From JAABRU01 sp964505535 (GTDB lineage: Bacteria > Desulfobacterota > Desulfobacteria > Desulfobacterales > Desulfococcaceae): a DNA stretch of 64,000 nt. The first letter of the stretch is position 1, and the number at the start of each line of letters is the position of its first letter. The translations under genes were made by a program, and so were the position numbers. This document shows positions 34,733 to 43,500 of the stretch, in pieces. Location of the stretch: the NCBI GenBank assembly GCA_964505535.1, contig CAZDIU010000003.1, positions 1 through 64,000 on the forward strand, read 5' to 3'. The notes beneath the pieces were generated by a model. It worked only from the letters and a program-made list of their open reading frames with translations, did not search any database and was not told the origin of the DNA.

Positions 34733-35635
34733 TTACTCATCTGTGAAATAATCCGAATCCAGTTTTTTGATTTCATAGGTGGATACTGTTGTGACACCGA
34801 CACTGAAATCAATCATGTACTGCGCAAGCTGTTTTCCGTCAATGAGTACGATTTTACTGTCAATCATGGCTGCATAGTCACGGGCTTCTTTGGTAAAATC
34901 GGATGTGGTGATGAAAATTCCCTTTTTGGCTCTCTGTCCCTGCAATGCACCTGCAAATTTCTGAATTTCCGGCCTGCCCACTGTTCCCTGCCAGCGTTTT
35001 GCCTGCAGATAAATAATGTCCAGTCCCAGCCGGTCTTCCTTGATAATCCCGTCAATGCCGCCGTCTCCGCTTTTTCCGATGGCCTGTCCCGCATCCCGCC
35101 GTGTACCGCCGTATCCCATTTTCACAATGACTTCCACAATGATTCTTTCAAAAAAATCAGGAGCAACAGACTTCAGTTTATCCAGAATCTCATTAGCCAG
35201 GCTTTCCCTTATGTTTTCATATGCGTCTTCCAGTTGCTCTTCCGGGGTTTGAGGATTTAAATCTGAAACAGGCGTTTCATTCTGCTCATTTTCTGATTGC
35301 GCTGTTCGTTTGAATTCCGGAAACTGTTTCAAAAATTTCAGATCAATTCTTTCGGGTTTTTGCCTGAGAACATCCACTCCTCTGTTCGTAATCAGAAATG
35401 CACCTCTTTTTTCACTTTCCAGTAAACCTGCTTTTCTCAGGTCAAATAACGCCCATGTAGTTCGGTTATATAGTATGGTCTGACGTCGGCTCGGCAGATT
35501 TTCTTTTCGTTCTTCTTCTGTCAATGAAAAAAAATCTGCCAAATGTGCAATCGCTTCACTGTTGGTATGTGTTTTCCCATCGCCGCAGAACTGAAGAAGC
35601 GGCAGCATCAGGGTTTGAAAATCCGGTATGGCCAT
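34733..35635 (-). CDS. mrr: Mrr-type restriction endonuclease
   Basis: A 300-residue protein. The N-terminal half has the Mrr winged-helix domain (MAIPDFQTLMLPLLQF, with SRRQTILYNRTTWALFDLRKAGLL), and the C-terminal half the Mrr catalytic domain of the PD-(D/E)XK fold: GGTRRDAGQAIGKSGDGGIDGII and YLQAKRW (Asp in GGIDG, QAK replacing ExK). Mrr enzymes cut methylated DNA, so the gene may police modified invading DNA. The ATG at 35635 is preferred over an upstream one at 35659 because AGGA lies eight bases before it. It is part of the 34-43 kb defence-like block. Confidence 0.9.
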   Translation of the reverse strand: MAIPDFQTLMLPLLQFCGDGKTHTNSEAIAHLADFFSLTEEERKENLPSRRQTILYNRTTWALFDLRKAGLLESEKRGAFLITNRGVDVLRQKPERIDLKFLKQFPEFKRTAQSENEQNETPVSDLNPQTPEEQLEDAYENIRESLANEILDKLKSVAPDFFERIIVEVIVKMGYGGTRRDAGQAIGKSGDGGIDGIIKEDRLGLDIIYLQAKRWQGTVGRPEIQKFAGALQGQRAKKGIFITTSDFTKEARDYAAMIDSKIVLIDGKQLAQYMIDFSVGVTTVSTYEIKKLDSDYFTDE

Positions 35636-35667
35636 TGTCAGGTTCCTATTGGTAAGCATTATTTGGA

Positions 35668-35737
35668 TTTCCCACAGAGACCACAGAGTTTTTCACAGAG
35701 ATCACAGAGTGTTTTTCTCTGTGTCCTCTGTGGGAAA
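35668..35737. repeat. CACAGAG inverted repeat
   Basis: TTTCCCACAGAG (35668-35679) pairs with CTCTGTGGGAAA (35726-35737), with further CACAGAG copies inside and another CTCTGTGGGAAA near 35780. The gap of about 240 bp between mrr and the antitoxin gene holds no gene. Confidence 0.6.
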
Positions 35738-35872
35738 GTTTTAATTATACAGTGGAATTCTCATAGAAAACAGCGTGTTCTCTGTGGGAAACTTCCTCAT
35801 CCATAACAGAATCAATATTTTTCCATCATTTTTATAACTGCCTGTCCTCCTGATCCTCAATTTTGCAGACGG

Positions 35873-36064
35873 TTACGCAGCCAAGAATTTCTCTTTGTGT
35901 TTAACTTTTCTCACTCTCAAAGGAATTTTTGCTGCAAGATGTTCAGCATATTTTTCCTGTCTGATTCTGAGATTGGAAAAAAAAACCTTTATATTTCCGC
36001 CTGATTCGGCAGAAAGTTCTTCTCCGGCTTTTCTTACTTCCTCAACTATCGGATCCTTCCACAT
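35873..36064 (-). CDS. Small antitoxin-like protein partnering a PIN toxin
   Basis: A 63-residue protein starting MWKDPIVEEVRKAGEELSAE, a pattern typical of the small proteins encoded next to IET-type PIN toxins in deltaproteobacteria and cyanobacteria (MWxDPIVxEVRxxRE). It overlaps the 3' end of the PIN gene by 23 bp, with the toxin first. No DNA-binding domain is evident. The role as antitoxin rests on the gene order and the opening motif. Confidence 0.6.
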   Translation of the reverse strand: MWKDPIVEEVRKAGEELSAESGGNIKVFFSNLRIRQEKYAEHLAAKIPLRVRKVKHKEKFLAA

Positions 36065-36544
36065 TTGCAGACTCCTTTCCCAATAATTCTTCCGGTGTGC
36101 ATATTATCGGCGTTCTGATTCCAATGGACAGATTGATTTCCCATAGACGGCGGCGGAATTCCGCATTGGCAATGTGGGCGCAGTTCCATGTAACCAGATA
36201 ATCAAGACCATAACCGCCTGCAAATGCAAGATGAGCGGCATCTCTTATTGCCTTTGCCGGAAAACCGACTTCTTTCATATAAGTTTCTGCCAATTTTTCA
36301 ATTTCATCAGTTGGCTTCAGAATTTGAAATTGTGACAGCAAATCAAGACGTTTATGCGCCTGATCCTCATTTCCCCGCCCGCCTCTTCGATAACAACCTG
36401 AGAAATATAGGCTTCAAACAGTTGAAGACGCTCATCCCACCAGATTCTTGTAATCTCCTGATGTGCCAATACAATAATATCACGGGATGGCCTTGATGTA
36501 TAATAGCTCGGTACTGTGGTTTCAATATATACAGTCGGTTTCAT
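36042..36544 (-). pseudogene. PIN-domain (VapC-like) toxin gene with a frameshift
   Basis: The 5' part (from 36544) reads MKPTVYIETTVPSYYTSRPS and on to AYISQVVIEEAGGE, the 3' part DQAHKRLDLLSQFQILKPTD through LVTWNCAHIANAEFRRRL to CTPEELLG. Joined, they give a PIN-family toxin of the VYIETxxPSYY type. The phase changes at a G-rich run (CCCCGCCC at 36373-36380 on the plus strand), consistent with loss of one base. Either the toxin is dead, or the run allows ribosomal slippage, or this is a sequencing error. Confidence 0.7.
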
Positions 36545-36628
36545 TTATCTCCGTCTGCCCCTTGTTTATGATCGTAAAAGTACGGATGGCACTGTTCCCT
36601 TTGAAATCTGAAACTTGAACCGACAGAA

Positions 36629-38674
36629 TTAACCGGGCTGTCCCATTATCCTCATAAATGCCTGTTCATCCAGAATGGCAATTCCCAATTCCCGTGCTTT
36701 ATCCAGCTTGCTTCCGGCTTTTTCTCCTGCGACCACATAATCGGTTTTGCTGCTCACTGATCCCGCGACTTTTCCCCCTGCTGCTTCAATCAGTTTTTTG
36801 GCATCATTGCGGGGCATGGTTTCCAATGTGCCGGTCAGCACAAAGGTTTTTCCTGCAATCCCTTCTTTTTTCTGAACCGTTTCCCCGCTTTTCACCTGAA
36901 TCTGCACACCGCTGTCAAGCATCCGCTGTATGATTTCCTGATTTTCCGGCTGATCAAAAAAATGCCGGATGCTTTGAGCGATTTCGCTGCCAATGCCTTC
37001 CACCGATTCCAGTTCCTCTGCGGAAACCGACATGATTTTTTCCAGAGTCTGAAAACGGTCTGCAATAATACCCGCAATGTTTTCCCCGACATGACGGATA
37101 CCCAGTGCGTAAACAAATCGCTGCAGAGAAATTTTTTTGCTTTTTTCAATTGCAGCCAGCAGATTTTTGGCAGATTTGCTGCCCATGCGCTCCATTGCGG
37201 TCAGCCCCGGCTCATCCAGGTGAAAAATATCCGCATACGAAGACACAAGGCCCCGATCCACCAACTGCTCGACGAGTTTGATGCCCAGCCCATCCATGTC
37301 AAATGCTCCTTTTGCCGCAAAATGCCGAATCCGGCCTTTGATCTGCGCGGAGCAGGACATATTGATGCACCGGGAAACCGCCTCGCCCTCGATTCGCTCC
37401 ACCTGCGCATGACAGACCGGGCATTGCAATGGCATTGCAAAAATTTTTTCCTCTCCGGTGCGTTTGGATTCCATCACTTTCACCACTTCGGGAATCACAT
37501 CCCCGGCGCGCTGAATCAGCACCGTATCGCCAATGCGAATATCCTTGCGCCGGATTTCATCCTCATTGTGCAGCGTGGCATTGCTTACCGTGACACCGCC
37601 TACGCTGATCGGCTCCAGCCGGGCTACAGGTGTGAGCGCTCCTGTGCGTCCCACCTGCACATCAATGTCCAGAATGCGGGTACTTTCCTGCACAGCCGCA
37701 AATTTCCATGCAATAGCCCAGCGGGGACTGCGGAATTTGGCTCCGAGTTCAGCCTGCCAATCCAGCCGATCCACCTTGACCACCATGCCGTCAATATCAT
37801 AGGCAAGACTGTGGCGCATGGCACTGAGTTCATGGTAAAATGCGACCACTTCCGAAAGCGGGATGCAGGCACGGATCAGGGGATTGATGCGCAATCCCAG
37901 AGACTTGAGCATGTTCAGCATTTCCCAGTGGGAACTGATTTTCAAATCCGTGTAATTTCCCAATCCGTAAAGAAAAATTTCCAAAGGCCGTTTTGCCGTA
38001 ATCCGGGAATCCAACTGGCGCAGCGAACCGGCTGCCGCGTTGCGGGGATTGGCAAAAACCGGTTCCTCATTTTGCAGACGCTGTTCATTGAGTCTGCGAA
38101 ATCCCTCATGCCCCATGAACACCTCGCCCCGGACTTCCAGCAGAGACGGCACAACTGCCTGATTTTCCGCATGAAGCACAAGCGGAACCGAGCGGATGGT
38201 GCGGACATTTTCCGTAATCAGTTCACCGGTTACGCCGTCTCCCCGCGTGGAAGCTGTCACCAGTCTGCCTTTTTCATACACCAGTTCCACAGCCAGCCCG
38301 TCGAGTTTGGGTTCTGCGGTGTAAAGAATTTCATTGTCAGTTTCCAGATTCTTGCGAACCCGTTTGTCAAAATCCGCGAGTTCCCCTTCGCTGAACGCAT
38401 TGTCCAGACTCAGCATGGGAACCGAATGCTGCACAGTGTCAAACTCGGAAAGCGGCGCGGCTCCCACCCGCACGGTGGGGGAATCCGGGCTTGCCAGTTC
38501 CGGGTATGCGGCTTCCAGTTCCGTGAGTTCCCGCATCAGACGATCATATTCCGCGTCTGATATTTCCGGATCATCCAGCACATAATATCGATGGTTGTGC
38601 CGGTGCAATTCCTTTCTCAGAAATTCAATCCTGTGAAGAATTTCATCCTTTGCCGTTGTGGTCAGTCTGGACAT
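36629..38674 (-). CDS. ligA: NAD-dependent DNA ligase LigA
   Basis: A 681-residue LigA of standard length and domain order: Ia domain (HRYYVLDDPEISDAEYDRL), adenylation domain with catalytic Lys123 in AEPKLDGLAVE, OB fold, four-Cys zinc finger (CPVC ... CINMSC), HhH domain and a C-terminal BRCT domain (GKTFVLTGTLETMPRNDAKKLIE). It joins Okazaki fragments and is essential in most bacteria. It starts 27 bp after the stop of a restriction endonuclease gene and precedes a toxin gene, an unusual setting for a core gene; it may be co-transcribed with the restriction-modification genes. Confidence 0.95.
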   Translation of the reverse strand: MSRLTTTAKDEILHRIEFLRKELHRHNHRYYVLDDPEISDAEYDRLMRELTELEAAYPELASPDSPTVRVGAAPLSEFDTVQHSVPMLSLDNAFSEGELADFDKRVRKNLETDNEILYTAEPKLDGLAVELVYEKGRLVTASTRGDGVTGELITENVRTIRSVPLVLHAENQAVVPSLLEVRGEVFMGHEGFRRLNEQRLQNEEPVFANPRNAAAGSLRQLDSRITAKRPLEIFLYGLGNYTDLKISSHWEMLNMLKSLGLRINPLIRACIPLSEVVAFYHELSAMRHSLAYDIDGMVVKVDRLDWQAELGAKFRSPRWAIAWKFAAVQESTRILDIDVQVGRTGALTPVARLEPISVGGVTVSNATLHNEDEIRRKDIRIGDTVLIQRAGDVIPEVVKVMESKRTGEEKIFAMPLQCPVCHAQVERIEGEAVSRCINMSCSAQIKGRIRHFAAKGAFDMDGLGIKLVEQLVDRGLVSSYADIFHLDEPGLTAMERMGSKSAKNLLAAIEKSKKISLQRFVYALGIRHVGENIAGIIADRFQTLEKIMSVSAEELESVEGIGSEIAQSIRHFFDQPENQEIIQRMLDSGVQIQVKSGETVQKKEGIAGKTFVLTGTLETMPRNDAKKLIEAAGGKVAGSVSSKTDYVVAGEKAGSKLDKARELGIAILDEQAFMRIMGQPG

Positions 38675-38701
38675 ATCTTTGATTACCTTAAATGCGGATA
38701 A

Positions 38702-39469
38702 TTATTTGGCCTGTATACAGGTATTGCTTATGTTATCCTGCTGGGAATTATATCTGATAACTTTTTCCCATAATATTGCACCATTTGAATCGCAGAACAT
38801 ATTCATGAATTCAAATGAAAATTTATTAATAACATTTGAATATTCTTGTGAAAATAAATCATTTTTTTCTTTTGCCTTATGCCCAAGCGGTTCAATAATA
38901 TCTGTATATAAATTTTCATTATCCGATATGAATTCCCAAAATTTCTGTCCACATAATTTCAAATAATCTCCTTTGTCTGTTACATTGTCTTTACCATAAC
39001 AGCAACCATTTACTGCCACGACATGCAATCCTCCACTCGTATTTGTTCCTAAAATCCGCTTTGCCTTTTTGAAATTATCTTTCATTTTTTTAATCTGACT
39101 ACTGTTTCCCCAATTCGGGCCAGATTTGACAGACACGATATATTTTGTATTATCCCGTTCAAACTCCAAATCAATGCCTTCTGTAGAAGATTTCCGCCCA
39201 TCGAAAACATGCCCACATATAAAAATTGATAATTCTTCCAAAAAACCGCCAAACAGGCTTTCTTCTTGAGATGAAAGATAAGCATCCAAAATAGTTTTTA
39301 TAAATTCATTTGCGGTTGTTATGTTTTTTACTTTGAAAAGGTAAGGATTCTTTCTTTTCAAGATTTCCTTTAATTTGAGTTTTTTCAACTTTTCCAAACG
39401 GTTTTCGTGAAATCTGGGGATGTTTTTTTCAACGAACTGAACAATTTCATACTGTGTTATCTGTTTCAT
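38702..39469 (-). CDS. PmeII-family type II restriction endonuclease
   Basis: A 255-residue protein with features of the PmeII family: KNPYLFKVKNITTANEFI near residue 45, LSSQEESLFGGFLEELSIFI, EGIDLEFERDNTKYIVSVKS (the acidic residue and VxK of a PD-(D/E)XK site) and SGPNWGNSSQI. The ATG at 39469 follows AAGGA at six bases. It sits 100 bp after the methyltransferase gene on the same strand. Codon use is AT-rich compared with neighbours, suggesting recent acquisition. The recognition sequence is not predictable. Confidence 0.8.
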   Translation of the reverse strand: MKQITQYEIVQFVEKNIPRFHENRLEKLKKLKLKEILKRKNPYLFKVKNITTANEFIKTILDAYLSSQEESLFGGFLEELSIFICGHVFDGRKSSTEGIDLEFERDNTKYIVSVKSGPNWGNSSQIKKMKDNFKKAKRILGTNTSGGLHVVAVNGCCYGKDNVTDKGDYLKLCGQKFWEFISDNENLYTDIIEPLGHKAKEKNDLFSQEYSNVINKFSFEFMNMFCDSNGAILWEKVIRYNSQQDNISNTCIQAK

Positions 39470-39589
39470 ATTTTCCTTTTTTCTCAAATATAGTGTTTAA
39501 GATAATTATTTTGGGGTAGCTGATTTTTTAACATACTGAATTTAAATATTTTAAAATTTAGGACAACCCCAAAACTATTTTCTTAAAGA

Positions 39590-40414
39590 CTATAGTTTAT
39601 ACTGATGCTGCTTTGTTCTGTTTTTTGCCAATTCGCAATATTCTTCCAATATTTCTATCCCTACAGATTTTCTGTTTAAGCTTTGAGCGGCCTCACAGGT
39701 TGTTCCTGAACCCAAAAAGGGGTCAAGTACCCAATCATTTTCCACTGTAAATAATTTAATAAACCATTCGGGCAGTACCTTTGGAAAAACAGCACTATGG
39801 TTTCTGTTGTAACATTCAGTGGCAAAATGAAGAACATTGGTTGGATATGCGCTGTCTCTGTTCAGCCAATTTGAAATATTTTTACCGAATCCACTTCCTA
39901 CCTTAGAGTTCTCTCTATTTTGATCTGTCTGACTCAGCTTTTTTAAACGGGTTTTAGCCCAGTCTCCCATTGGAACCATGACAGACTCCTGGTACATTTT
40001 AAATTTTTTTGTCTTGTTAAACTGAATACATCTTTCCCATGCATCTCTGAACCGATTAGGCCATTTTCCCGGATAACAGTTTTTTTTATGCCAGACAAAT
40101 TCTTCTGTCCAAATCCAACCTTGTTTTCTCATCTCCAAGATTAATTCAATCACATATGTATGTCTTTCTCCTTTTATCGCTTTTTCTTTTATATTAAGAA
40201 TAAATGTGCCATCCTGCTTTAAAACCCTTAACATCTGCTCAGACCGCGGCAAAAACCATTTTACGTATTTGTCAGGTTTTACACCTCCATATGTATCAGT
40301 CCTGCTGTCAGCATATGGCGGAGATGTGACAATCAGATTAAAATGATTATCCGGAAATGTTTTCAGTACATCCAGACAATCACCTTTTATTATATGTGTT
40401 TCCGGTATGATCAT
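39590..40414 (-). CDS. DNA methyltransferase of the restriction-modification pair (N4-cytosine/N6-adenine, beta class)
   Basis: A 274-residue enzyme with the catalytic motif TSPPYAD (residues 30-36) first and the SAM-binding DPFLGSGTTCEAA near residue 230 last, the beta-class order. SPPY rather than DPPY favours N4-cytosine methylation. The start at 40414 overlaps the stop of the nucleoside phosphorylase gene by four bases (ATGA), so translation is probably coupled. Together with the PmeII-like gene it forms a type II system; the methylase is first, as expected for safe establishment. Confidence 0.85.
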   Translation of the reverse strand: MIIPETHIIKGDCLDVLKTFPDNHFNLIVTSPPYADSRTDTYGGVKPDKYVKWFLPRSEQMLRVLKQDGTFILNIKEKAIKGERHTYVIELILEMRKQGWIWTEEFVWHKKNCYPGKWPNRFRDAWERCIQFNKTKKFKMYQESVMVPMGDWAKTRLKKLSQTDQNRENSKVGSGFGKNISNWLNRDSAYPTNVLHFATECYNRNHSAVFPKVLPEWFIKLFTVENDWVLDPFLGSGTTCEAAQSLNRKSVGIEILEEYCELAKNRTKQHQYKL

Positions 40415-41163
40415 ATTTTTACAGAACCATCTTTTTGATGACATAGAAATGCAATTGCTTCAGCAACAGCTTTGCGGGTGGCGAGAAAACGTTCATCCGC
40501 AAAACCGGGCTTCCACTTCAAAGTGGAAAGTTCATCTGATACCACAAGAATGGCACTGACCGGTACATTGCGGAATTTTCCCACAGTGAACAGTGCGGAA
40601 AGTTCCATTTCCACAGCCAGCGCGTTTCTGGATTGGAAATACTCTATTTTTTCATGGGTTTCCCGGTAAACAGCATCGGTTGTCCAGATCAATCCTTCAT
40701 GAAAATTCAGATTGTGACTGATAAGCATCTGTTTGATTTTCAGAGAAAATTCTTCACTTGGCCGGGCAATGCCATTGGTGCATCCGCCATAATGCAGAGA
40801 AGTGCCTTCATCAATGATGGCTCCGTCCGGCACAATGATGTCGCCGGTTTCCACATCCGGAGAAATGGAACCGCACCACCCGAAAAAGAGAATTTCCTTT
40901 GCACCAAAGGCAATCAGCGGCTCCATGAGCATCACGGCATAAGGAGAACTGATCACGGGACCGGTCAGAGAATAATACGGGGTTGGAGAATCCTGCACAT
41001 AAATCCGGCTCATGGCAAGCCCGGCAGTATCCTTTGCCGGAAGCTGCTCACGTAGCAGATGAATATCCTTTTCGCTGCTGACCATCACGGCAAGCGGGCC
41101 GAGATCAGGAGATTTCCGGCCTTTTACCGGTCTGATGACCGTGTTTTGATTTTTTTTGTTCAT
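40411..41163 (-). CDS. Nucleoside phosphorylase (PNP/UDP family)
   Basis: A 250-residue protein of the purine nucleoside/uridine phosphorylase superfamily: GAKEILFFGWCGSISPDVETGDIIVPDGAI, ALAVEMELSALFTVGKFR (the conserved Glu-Met-Glu of the ribose site) and VVSDELS (Asp of the base site). It cleaves nucleosides with phosphate or, as a nucleosidase, with water; specificity is unknown. Its end overlaps the methyltransferase start by four bases. PNP-like proteins occur as effectors in some phage-defence systems, but a plain salvage enzyme is equally possible. Confidence 0.8.
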   Translation of the reverse strand: MNKKNQNTVIRPVKGRKSPDLGPLAVMVSSEKDIHLLREQLPAKDTAGLAMSRIYVQDSPTPYYSLTGPVISSPYAVMLMEPLIAFGAKEILFFGWCGSISPDVETGDIIVPDGAIIDEGTSLHYGGCTNGIARPSEEFSLKIKQMLISHNLNFHEGLIWTTDAVYRETHEKIEYFQSRNALAVEMELSALFTVGKFRNVPVSAILVVSDELSTLKWKPGFADERFLATRKAVAEAIAFLCHQKDGSVKI

Positions 41164-41323
41164 AAATGACCTGTCAGAAATGTTCGATAGTGCCGGTTTT
41201 TTGTAGTGATAATCCCGAATAATATCAACTTATCAACGATCAATACCAGTTCCTGCACCACTTTGTGTTGAAAACACAGACAACTTCCTCTCCGTCATGC
41301 TGCCCCGGATTGGTCATTTCAAT

Positions 41324-41830
41324 TCAGTCTGTCTGTAATTCACCTGTTTGTATAAGAATCTCATCATAAAGAAACTGAGCAATCCGGAATTTTGCATGTT
41401 TTCTCAATTTTTCTAATAATGGTTTGACTTCACTGATTATTTTATATTTTTTTGCACGCATCAGAATGCCAAGCACGCCTGTTTTGGACAAATGATAAAT
41501 GTCAGCCATATTTCGGGCATCGGTTTCATCCAAAAGAATCAAATCTGCTTTTCTTTCCACAGCCAATGCTATGGCTGCTGATTCACCTATGTCCAAATCT
41601 TTGTTAAGAAGTTTGATTAATTCGATATTTTTGACATTTGCAATTTCAATCCAATCTGAGCGCATAATTTCATCTGCCCCTGCTTTGCCTTTCCCGTCAA
41701 CAGTCAGTTCCCTCCACACCTGTTCCGGAACTGTTATTTTGACAAACAGTTCCCGCACCAGGTTGAGTTGCTGTATGACAGCCAGATTCATCAGCGGAGA
41801 GGAATTGCTGATCACCAGTTTATTCTTCAT
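41324..41830 (-). CDS. DUF3368 toxin (PIN-like)
   Basis: A 168-residue protein of the DUF3368 family: ISNSSPLMNLAVIQQLNLV at the N-terminus (first Asp replaced by the family's SNSSP motif), a central DIGESAAIALAVERKADLILLDE and the last acidic pair DETDARNMA. These are PIN-related ribonuclease toxins. It overlaps the stop of the UPF0175 gene by 11 bp; the ATG at 41830 is preferred to a TTG at 41836. The order antitoxin then toxin is standard. Confidence 0.85.
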   Translation of the reverse strand: MKNKLVISNSSPLMNLAVIQQLNLVRELFVKITVPEQVWRELTVDGKGKAGADEIMRSDWIEIANVKNIELIKLLNKDLDIGESAAIALAVERKADLILLDETDARNMADIYHLSKTGVLGILMRAKKYKIISEVKPLLEKLRKHAKFRIAQFLYDEILIQTGELQTD

Positions 41831-42077
41831 ATGCAAATTTTATATCCTCTTCCAAATCTTCCTGTGTGTAATGCCTTGAAATGTCTCTTTCACCCAGTTT
41901 TTCGGAAAATTCCCATTTGGAAAGATGCGCCAGTTCCCTTGCTTTGCCGAATGAAAGAAATCCCTGCTGATACAAATGAACAGCAAGTTCTTCTGTAAGC
42001 TGCCTTTTCACACGTTCAAAAGGCATTTTCAAAGACAGTACCACTTCCTTTGGAATTTCGATCTGAACAGTTTTCAT
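41820..42077 (-). CDS. UPF0175 family antitoxin
   Basis: An 85-residue protein of UPF0175: MKTVQIEIPKEVVLSLKMP, a central ELAVHLYQQGFLSFGKARELAHLSKWEFSEKLGER helix-turn-helix-like region, and an acidic C-terminus. UPF0175 proteins are the usual antitoxins of DUF3368 toxins. It is the first gene of the pair and probably represses it. Confidence 0.87.
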   Translation of the reverse strand: MKTVQIEIPKEVVLSLKMPFERVKRQLTEELAVHLYQQGFLSFGKARELAHLSKWEFSEKLGERDISRHYTQEDLEEDIKFAYEE

Positions 42078-42131
42078 GGTTATCTCTCCCTTTTCTGTAG
42101 TAAAAATCGTTTCCTCAGAAATCGGATTTTT

Positions 42132-43181
42132 TTAACATCTGCCTGATTCACTGGTTATTTTTTTTATTTCCTGAATGATTACAGAAAGAATATCAATAAA
42201 ACTCTGGATTTCTTCTTCAGAATAATTTTTGTCTATCATCCATTTGAAATTTATTCCCGCCTCTTTGAATTTTCCGAATTCATTAATCTTTTTTTTGTAT
42301 AACTCTACAATGCTTTCTGAATCGGCAATTTTTTTAAGAATATATTCAAACCCTGTATAAACAGACTGTTTGTACACAGATGAAGGTGGATAACCAAAAA
42401 TTAAGGAAACAAAACCGTCATCAAGCCGGTAATTCAAAGAAAAACCTCTTGATCCCCATCTTAACAACAGATTGTTTTCAGATGCAAACGCAAATATTCT
42501 GTCAAATACTTTCAACCCGTTATCATCCAATGAATTAAGAAATTGATTTTTATCAATTTTTGGTAAAGATGCGGACTGTATTTCTGAACGGATAAATCTG
42601 TCTTCCCCAATAACAAAATTGCTTGATATTATTTTTTGGTTTGTCTCTGTTTGAAAATATTTGAATTCGATACAGAAAATATCTATCCCTTTTTTTCTGA
42701 GAAAAAGAGCGGTCTGGCTTATCTCTTTTGAAATATCCTCTGCGACAATTACAAGTTTGACGGATTTATTGAAAGAGACTGCTTCTTCTGCATCTTTGTT
42801 AAAATATTCCTTATGAAAATCTTCCAACTCAACATCTTCACCTGAATAATCCTGATAAATATCATTAAGCTGTGAATAATCCAGATTTTCAGCAAATGAA
42901 GCATATTCCAGCAGTTGTGCAATAGTTTCTCTCGGTGTTTTTCCTCTCTTTAATTCCACAACAACGGTATTTCCGTTCTTGTCAATTCCGAGCAGGTCTA
43001 TAAATGTATTCAGATTGGTTGTCACCTGACGCCCAATTATCAGGAGTTTTGAATCCTCAAAAAAATATTCAGGATTATTTTCAAGAAGCTGTTCCAGTTC
43101 AGATTCACGATTGGATTCTCTGAACGGATATTCTTTATAAGGAATCAATTTGCCCTGATTATCAATTGTAAATACTCTCAT
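42132..43181 (-). CDS. NucS/DUF91-like nuclease with C-terminal unknown domain
   Basis: A 349-residue protein. The N-terminal 130 residues match the NucS-type PD-(D/E)XK nuclease (DUF91): NPEYFFEDSKLLIIGRQV, FIDLLGIDKNGNTVVVELKRG with catalytic Asp and ExK, and TIAQLLEYASFA. The C-terminal 200 residues are unassigned; they are predicted mixed alpha/beta with a late helical region. NucS proteins cut mismatched or branched DNA; many DUF91 proteins with added domains sit in defence islands. The gene is AT-rich and opens the minus-strand accessory block. Confidence 0.75.
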   Translation of the reverse strand: MRVFTIDNQGKLIPYKEYPFRESNRESELEQLLENNPEYFFEDSKLLIIGRQVTTNLNTFIDLLGIDKNGNTVVVELKRGKTPRETIAQLLEYASFAENLDYSQLNDIYQDYSGEDVELEDFHKEYFNKDAEEAVSFNKSVKLVIVAEDISKEISQTALFLRKKGIDIFCIEFKYFQTETNQKIISSNFVIGEDRFIRSEIQSASLPKIDKNQFLNSLDDNGLKVFDRIFAFASENNLLLRWGSRGFSLNYRLDDGFVSLIFGYPPSSVYKQSVYTGFEYILKKIADSESIVELYKKKINEFGKFKEAGINFKWMIDKNYSEEEIQSFIDILSVIIQEIKKITSESGRC

Positions 43182-43183
43182 TT

Positions 43184-43385
43184 ACTGATGTTACGCCGTC
43201 TTTTTCACCGTCATTCCGGCGAAAGCCGGAATCCAGTAATATTAATGAGTTGCGGATACAGGCTTTGGCAGGTATGACCGGAAAAGCTCCCTCTCCCGCC
43301 ATTCCTGCAAAAGCAGGAATCCATTTTTTTCAAAGTGTTATGGACTCCGGCTTTCGCCGGAGTGACGAAGCGGCGTAACATCAGT
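43184..43385. repeat. Small element with ATGTTACGCCG ends and CCGGC hairpins (copy 2)
   Basis: ACTGATGTTACGCCG (43184-43198) and CGGCGTAACATCAGT (43371-43385) are perfect inverted arms. Inside are hairpin words GTCATTCCGGCGAAAGCCGG (left), CCATTCCTGC...GCAGGAATCC (middle) and CTCCGGCTTTCGCCGGAG (right), in alternating orientation. It fills most of the 319-bp gap between the NucS-like gene and the next gene. Confidence 0.75.
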
Positions 43386-43500
43386 CATTTATACTTTACC
43401 CTTTAAGAAACATAACCCGTATATGATCAGTATGAGGACAGAAACAGGCATTCCAGCTTGTGCTGCTGGGCATGAACAAGCTGGAAGCTTGTTTCAGTTA

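Noticed and set aside
36962..38560. Long open frame (about 530 codons) on the plus strand opposite ligA
   Set aside because: It lies entirely antisense to a clear LigA gene and has no family resemblance; it follows from the codon bias of ligA.
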